A stretch of 64,000 bases of DNA, taken from contig QUDE01000017.1 in NCBI GenBank assembly GCA_003477405.1, positions 1 through 64,000 of the forward strand. Direction: 5' to 3'. Shown here in pieces: positions 60,650 to 64,000 of the stretch (position 1 is its first letter; every line of letters begins with the position of its first letter). Made by a program: the position numbers and the translations under genes. The notes beneath the pieces are model-generated. The model did not search any database. It was not told the origin of the DNA and saw only the letters and a program-made list of their open reading frames with translations. This DNA comes from Ruminococcaceae bacterium AM07-15. Lineage in GTDB: Bacteria > Bacillota > Clostridia > Oscillospirales > Butyricicoccaceae.

Positions 60650-61708
60650 TTATTCCTCCTGCCGCAGCATCAATTCGTCATAATAGCGCAGCACTTGCTG
60701 CCGGGGCGCCAGCCGGGCGGCGGTCTTCATCACCGCATAGGCCAGGCGCAATGGGTCATGGCGGACAAAGTGAGCGTCCCGGGACAAAATGGATTCCCCC
60801 GTCAGCTCCACTCCCATCTGCCGGAATTCCCGCGGGTCGGGCCACAGCTGCCGGGCGCTTTCACCGGCGTATTTTTCCAGCAGCCGGCGGGCCACCCGGT
60901 CGGTGTTATACAGGCACACATCGGCTTTGCCGCCGTGGCTCATCAAAGCCTTGAGATGATCCGAAGCACTGTACCCCTCGGTCTCGCCGTCCTGGGTCAT
61001 GATGTTGAGAATGTAGATTTTCAGTCCCTGAGAACGGCGGATGGCCTCCGACACTCCATCCACCAACAGGTTGGGGATAATGCTGGTGTAAAGACTCCCT
61101 GGCCCCAGAATAATCAGATCGGCCTCATCAATGGCCTTGATGACTTCCGGCAAGGCCTTGGCCCCCTCCGGCCTGAGCCCTACCTTCTGGATCACCAGAT
61201 TGTTCTGCTTTTTGGCCTTGGTGATGGCGGTCTCCCCCGTGACGCAGGAGCCGTCTTCAAACTGGGCACACAGGCTCACATTGCTGGTAGTCACCGGCAA
61301 GACCTGGCCTGTAACCGCCAGAAAATCATTCATCCGGGCCACGGCGGTGCGGAAGGAGCCGCACACCCCATTGAGGGCCAGCAGAAACAGATTGCCAAAG
61401 CTCTGGCCTTTGAGGGAACCTTCGGGAAAGCGGTAATTGAGCAGTTCGTTCATGGCGTCGCTGGTGTTGGCCAGCGCCAGCAGGCAGTTGCGGATATCTC
61501 CCGGCGGGAGCATCCCGTACTCGTCCCGCAAAACGCCGCTGCCGCCGCCATCATCGGTGACGGTGACGATGGCGGTAATGTTGTCGGTGTATTCTTTCAG
61601 CCCCAGGAGCAGCGTGGAAAGGCCGGTACCTCCGCCGATGGCCGCCACCTTGCGTCCCGCCGCCCGGGCGGCCCGCAACAGATCATGGGGCACTTGGTTT
61701 TGCAGCAT
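60650..61708 (-). CDS. yvcK: YvcK/gluconeogenesis factor (CofD-like)
   Basis: A 352-residue protein: KVAAIGGGTGLSTLLLGLKE and TVTDDGGGSGVLRDEYGMLP are the nucleotide-sugar binding signatures of YvcK, followed by IILGPGSLYTSIIPNLLV. YvcK binds UDP-GlcNAc and links carbon metabolism with cell-wall synthesis. Length and motifs fit. It lies between rapZ and whiA, the conserved order. Confidence 0.95.
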   Translation of the reverse strand: MLQNQVPHDLLRAARAAGRKVAAIGGGTGLSTLLLGLKEYTDNITAIVTVTDDGGGSGVLRDEYGMLPPGDIRNCLLALANTSDAMNELLNYRFPEGSLKGQSFGNLFLLALNGVCGSFRTAVARMNDFLAVTGQVLPVTTSNVSLCAQFEDGSCVTGETAITKAKKQNNLVIQKVGLRPEGAKALPEVIKAIDEADLIILGPGSLYTSIIPNLLVDGVSEAIRRSQGLKIYILNIMTQDGETEGYSASDHLKALMSHGGKADVCLYNTDRVARRLLEKYAGESARQLWPDPREFRQMGVELTGESILSRDAHFVRHDPLRLAYAVMKTAARLAPRQQVLRYYDELMLRQEE

Positions 61709-61720
61709 ACCACCGGCCTC

Positions 61721-62581
61721 CTAGTGCTTTTTCACATCCCGATGGCGCACGGTCACATTCCGGGCATGCTTGCCCAGCAACTGGCCCAGATGCCGGGCCA
61801 CCGACACCGAACGATGCTGACCACCGGTGCAGCCGATGGAAACCACCAGGCTCATCTTCCCCTCTTCGATATACCGGGGAATGAGAAATTCCAACAGCGA
61901 ACAAACCCGCTCACAGAAATCCTCTGCCGCCGGGTCGGAAAACACATAGTCAAACACATCCTGATCCAGGCCGGTTTTGTCTTTCAGTTCCGGCACATAG
62001 TAAGGATTCTTCAGAAAGCGCACATCAAACACCATGTCCGACTCCCCGGGCATTCCGTGTTTGAAGCCAAAGGAGCCGATGGAAATGACCATGTTGCCCC
62101 CTTCTTCCCCACCGGCAAACAAACTCACCAGATAGGCCCGGAAATCGGCGGGAAGCAAGGCGCTGGTGTCGATCATAAAATCCGCCCGGCGGCGAATGGG
62201 TTCCAGCACCCGCCGCTCCTGATGCAGGGCCTGTTCCAGATCCATGTCCGCCGTCTGCAAAGGATGACGCCGGCGGCTTTCCTTGTGCCGGTTGGTCAAA
62301 ATGGCGTTGCGGGCGTCGAGAAACAGGATCCGGTAGGAAAAATCCGGCCCTCTGGCATCGTCCAGTTCCTGACACAGCTCCTCAAAGCCGTCACCGCTGC
62401 GGGCATCCACCACCAGGGCCACCCGGTCGAATTGCTCCCGGCTTTTTTCAAACAGCTGAATAAACCGGGGAATGAGGGAAACCGGCATATTGTCAATGCA
62501 GTAATATCCGATATCTTCCAGCACATCCACCGCCATGCTCTTGCCTGCACCGGCCATGCCCGATATGATCAAACATTCCAT
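61721..62581 (-). CDS. rapZ: RNase adapter/nucleotide-binding protein RapZ (YvcJ)
   Basis: A 286-residue P-loop protein: Walker A SGMAGAGKS near residues 8-16, DNMPVSLIPRFI, FLDARNAILTNRHKESRRRHPL and the C-terminal SIGCTGGQHRSVSVARHL. In E. coli RapZ controls GlmS through small RNA decay; the Bacillus homologue YvcJ affects competence. ATG 62581 follows AAAGGAG; the upstream GTG is too near the ribosome site. It overlaps no neighbour but lies 12 bases before yvcK. Confidence 0.95.
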   Translation of the reverse strand: MECLIISGMAGAGKSMAVDVLEDIGYYCIDNMPVSLIPRFIQLFEKSREQFDRVALVVDARSGDGFEELCQELDDARGPDFSYRILFLDARNAILTNRHKESRRRHPLQTADMDLEQALHQERRVLEPIRRRADFMIDTSALLPADFRAYLVSLFAGGEEGGNMVISIGSFGFKHGMPGESDMVFDVRFLKNPYYVPELKDKTGLDQDVFDYVFSDPAAEDFCERVCSLLEFLIPRYIEEGKMSLVVSIGCTGGQHRSVSVARHLGQLLGKHARNVTVRHRDVKKH

Positions 62582-62621
62582 GAAAAGCCACACTCCTTTC
62601 CAGACATCGTCTCGGCGGTCG

Positions 62622-63542
62622 TTACCGCCGGTGGGTCACCACCCGCACTTCTCTTTCCAGAGAAACGCCGGTCTTTTCCAGCACCACTTCCTCAATGTGC
62701 TCCATCAAAGCGATCACATCGGATGCAGTGGCCTTGCCGGTGTTGACGATGAATCCGGCATGCTTGGGAGAAACCATGGCTCCCCCGATCTGATATCCCT
62801 TCAGGCCGCACTGCTCGATCAGTTCCCCGGCATAGTGGCCTTCGGGGCGCTTATAGACGCTGCCGGCGGAAGGCTGATCCAACGGCTGCTTCTCCCGGCG
62901 GCGGGCGGCGTAATCGCTCATCTTCTCCTGAATTTCCTTCTGGTCTCCCGGCTGGAGCTTGAACTCGGTGTAAAGCACCACATTTCCCGGCTTCTCCTTA
63001 AACAGGCTGGTGCGATAACCAAACAGATGATCCTGAGGCGCCAGCATATGGAGCTTGGCATTTGCGTCCATATAGCAGGTACGCTGCACCAGATTCCCCA
63101 CTTCTCCGCCGTAGGCCCCGGCGTTCATGCACAGAGCACCGCCCACGGTGCCGGGAATCCCCTGGGCAAATTCCAGCCCGGTGAGGCCGTTCTGGGCCGC
63201 CACCGTGGCCACCTGGGACAGAAGTGCTCCGGCTTCCGCCCGGATCACCCCGTCGTCATCCACATAAATGCCCCCATAATTGGGCACCGTCTTGATCACC
63301 AGTCCCTTGTATCCCTCATCGGGGAAAATCAGATTGGAGCCATTGCCCATGACCATGCAGCGGAAGTTGTTCTTTCCCGCCAGATAAACCAGGCTCACCA
63401 GCTCCCGGATATCCCGGGGCTGGGCCAGCATGGCGGCGGGGCCGCCCACCTGCATGGTGGTGTGACGGCTCATGGGTTCATCCCAATAGATCTTGATATC
63501 TTCTTTTTCAGCGGCTTGGCTCAAGGAATTGTTCTGTTCCAT
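62622..63542 (-). CDS. murB: UDP-N-acetylmuramate dehydrogenase
   Basis: A 306-residue FAD enzyme of peptidoglycan precursor synthesis. Motifs: HTTMQVGGPAAMLAQP (FAD site), VMGNGSNLIFPDEGYKG, EFAQGIPGTVGGALCMNAGA, the proton-donor serine region in PSAGSVYKRPEGH and AGFIVNTGKATASDV. The lack of the extra Tyr loop marks a type II MurB, as in Gram-positives. It is the first gene of the long leftward run and has an AT-rich promoter region with TATAAT at about 63,572-63,580. Confidence 0.95.
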   Translation of the reverse strand: MEQNNSLSQAAEKEDIKIYWDEPMSRHTTMQVGGPAAMLAQPRDIRELVSLVYLAGKNNFRCMVMGNGSNLIFPDEGYKGLVIKTVPNYGGIYVDDDGVIRAEAGALLSQVATVAAQNGLTGLEFAQGIPGTVGGALCMNAGAYGGEVGNLVQRTCYMDANAKLHMLAPQDHLFGYRTSLFKEKPGNVVLYTEFKLQPGDQKEIQEKMSDYAARRREKQPLDQPSAGSVYKRPEGHYAGELIEQCGLKGYQIGGAMVSPKHAGFIVNTGKATASDVIALMEHIEEVVLEKTGVSLEREVRVVTHRR

Positions 63543-63589
63543 AGTGTCCTCCCAATGCGCACAATATTCTACTATAATTATAGCACAAA

Positions 63590-63616
63590 CCCCTCTCCAT
63601 TGGTAGTGGAGAGGGG
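63590..63616. terminator. Hairpin upstream of murB
   Basis: CCCCTCTCCA and TGGAGAGGGG around TTGGTAG; no long T-run leftward. It may be a secondary stop for hprK. Confidence 0.5.
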
Positions 63617-63643
63617 AGATTTCTCCCGCCCACGGGAAAGAAA

Positions 63644-63668
63644 AAGGGCGGACATCCGGTCCGCCCTT
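63644..63668 (-). terminator. Terminator after hprK
   Basis: AAGGGCGGAC and GTCCGCCCTT around ATCCG, followed leftward by TTTTTC. Confidence 0.85.
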
Positions 63669-63681
63669 GGGCAGGTGTGAT

Positions 63682-64000
63682 TTAATCGTTTTCTTCCGGG
63701 TTCTGCTGGGCCAGCATGGTGCGGTACAGCTTATCGCTCAGCTCTTTGGCGGCGTTGTGACCCATGCGCTTGTTCCGGTTGTTCATGGCGGCCACTTCCA
63801 GAATCACCGCCAGATTCCGCCCAGGATGCACCGGAATGGTCAGGGCCGGCACCTTGATATCCAGAATGGTCATGGTCTCTTCGTCCACACCCAGCCGGTC
63901 ATAGGGCTTGCCGTCCTCCCATTTTTCCAGACGCACCACCAGATCCACTCGCTCGGTGGGCTTCACCGAGCCCATACCGAAGATGCGGCGCACATCGATG
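63682..64000 (-). CDS. hprK: HPr kinase/phosphorylase, C-terminal part
   Basis: The gene runs off the right edge; the last 105 residues are visible. IDVRRIFGMGSVKPTERVDL, LVVRLEKW and VHPGRNLAVILEVAAMNNRN followed by KRMGHNAA are the C-terminal signature of HprK/P, which phosphorylates Ser46 of HPr for carbon-catabolite control. The P-loop lies outside the window. It ends at its own terminator, so murB is transcribed separately, although the hprK-murB order is conserved. Confidence 0.93.
   Translation of the reverse strand, partial: IDVRRIFGMGSVKPTERVDLVVRLEKWEDGKPYDRLGVDEETMTILDIKVPALTIPVHPGRNLAVILEVAAMNNRNKRMGHNAAKELSDKLYRTMLAQQNPEEND

Noticed and set aside
60596..62746. 716-codon rightward ORF opposite yvcK and rapZ
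   Set aside because: Antisense to two conserved genes; composition of a codon-bias shadow.
1..64000. CRISPR arrays, rRNA genes, intact insertion sequences
   Set aside because: No regularly spaced repeats, rRNA signatures or transposase genes were seen on either strand.

Overview
The window looks like a chromosome segment of a moderately GC-rich gut Clostridia (Oscillospiraceae / Clostridium cluster IV type). Grounds: the hprK-murB-rapZ-yvcK-whiA-dnaE-pcrA neighbourhood, strong AGGAGG-type ribosome sites, consensus TTGACA/TATAAT promoters with 17-bp spacers, a Firmicutes-style IMP dehydrogenase, abundant rubrerythrin/rubredoxin proteins of a strict anaerobe, and DUF1540, DegV and YitT proteins. 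The species cannot be fixed from sequence alone.

Bases 1 to about 14,750 are accessory DNA. The left part is a mobilisation/replication module: the N-terminal part of a Mob_Pre relaxase, an SF3 helicase/primase, a CHC2 zinc-finger protein, and divergently a sigma-like HTH protein and a zinc-finger protein. Converging on it is a more AT-rich type I restriction-modification island read leftward from a good promoter near 14,268: half-length hsdS, hsdM, dinD, a 45-codon ORF, full-length hsdS, a non-coding stretch with a striking small-RNA-like unit, two small proteins, hsdR and a YgjP-type metalloprotease. A DUF6061 gene and a truncated XRE repressor mark the edge with resident chromosome.

14,955 to 24,066: a PucR-type regulator next to a KdgT permease and acetolactate decarboxylase; a peroxide-stress operon (PerR-like Fur protein, a double-rubredoxin protein, a ferredoxin-rubredoxin-rubrerythrin fusion); an M24 peptidase; a flavin reductase-rubredoxin protein under a large palindromic operator; and a SpoVB-like flippase. 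24,075 to 27,145: a Met-Glu-Val tRNA operon and prmA-rsmE-membrane protein.

27,393 to 51,341: mixed metabolic and regulatory genes. They include a stalk-domain secreted protein, peptidases, DegV with a FabT-like MarR regulator, a DUF1540 protein, an orphan oligopeptide-binding lipoprotein, a self-regulated MerR gene, a GDPD-ogt-rrf2 operon, a DUF2089 operon, tRNA-Leu, guaB, YitT, LD-carboxypeptidase, D-aminopeptidase, an M20 amidohydrolase, a cation/proton antiporter behind a probable fluoride riboswitch, a MocR protein lacking its PLP lysine, and an ECF sigma/anti-sigma-like pair.

51,407 to 64,000: one long leftward gene run, murB-rapZ-yvcK-whiA-dnaE-pcrA-FMN protein-GIY-YIG/peptide deformylase fusion-dus, closed by a terminator, with the 3' end of hprK upstream. 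The observations most worth follow-up are the small-RNA-like unit inside the restriction island, the fluoride riboswitch-antiporter pair, the GIY-YIG/deformylase fusion, the rubrerythrin fusion, and the MocR lysine-to-arginine change.
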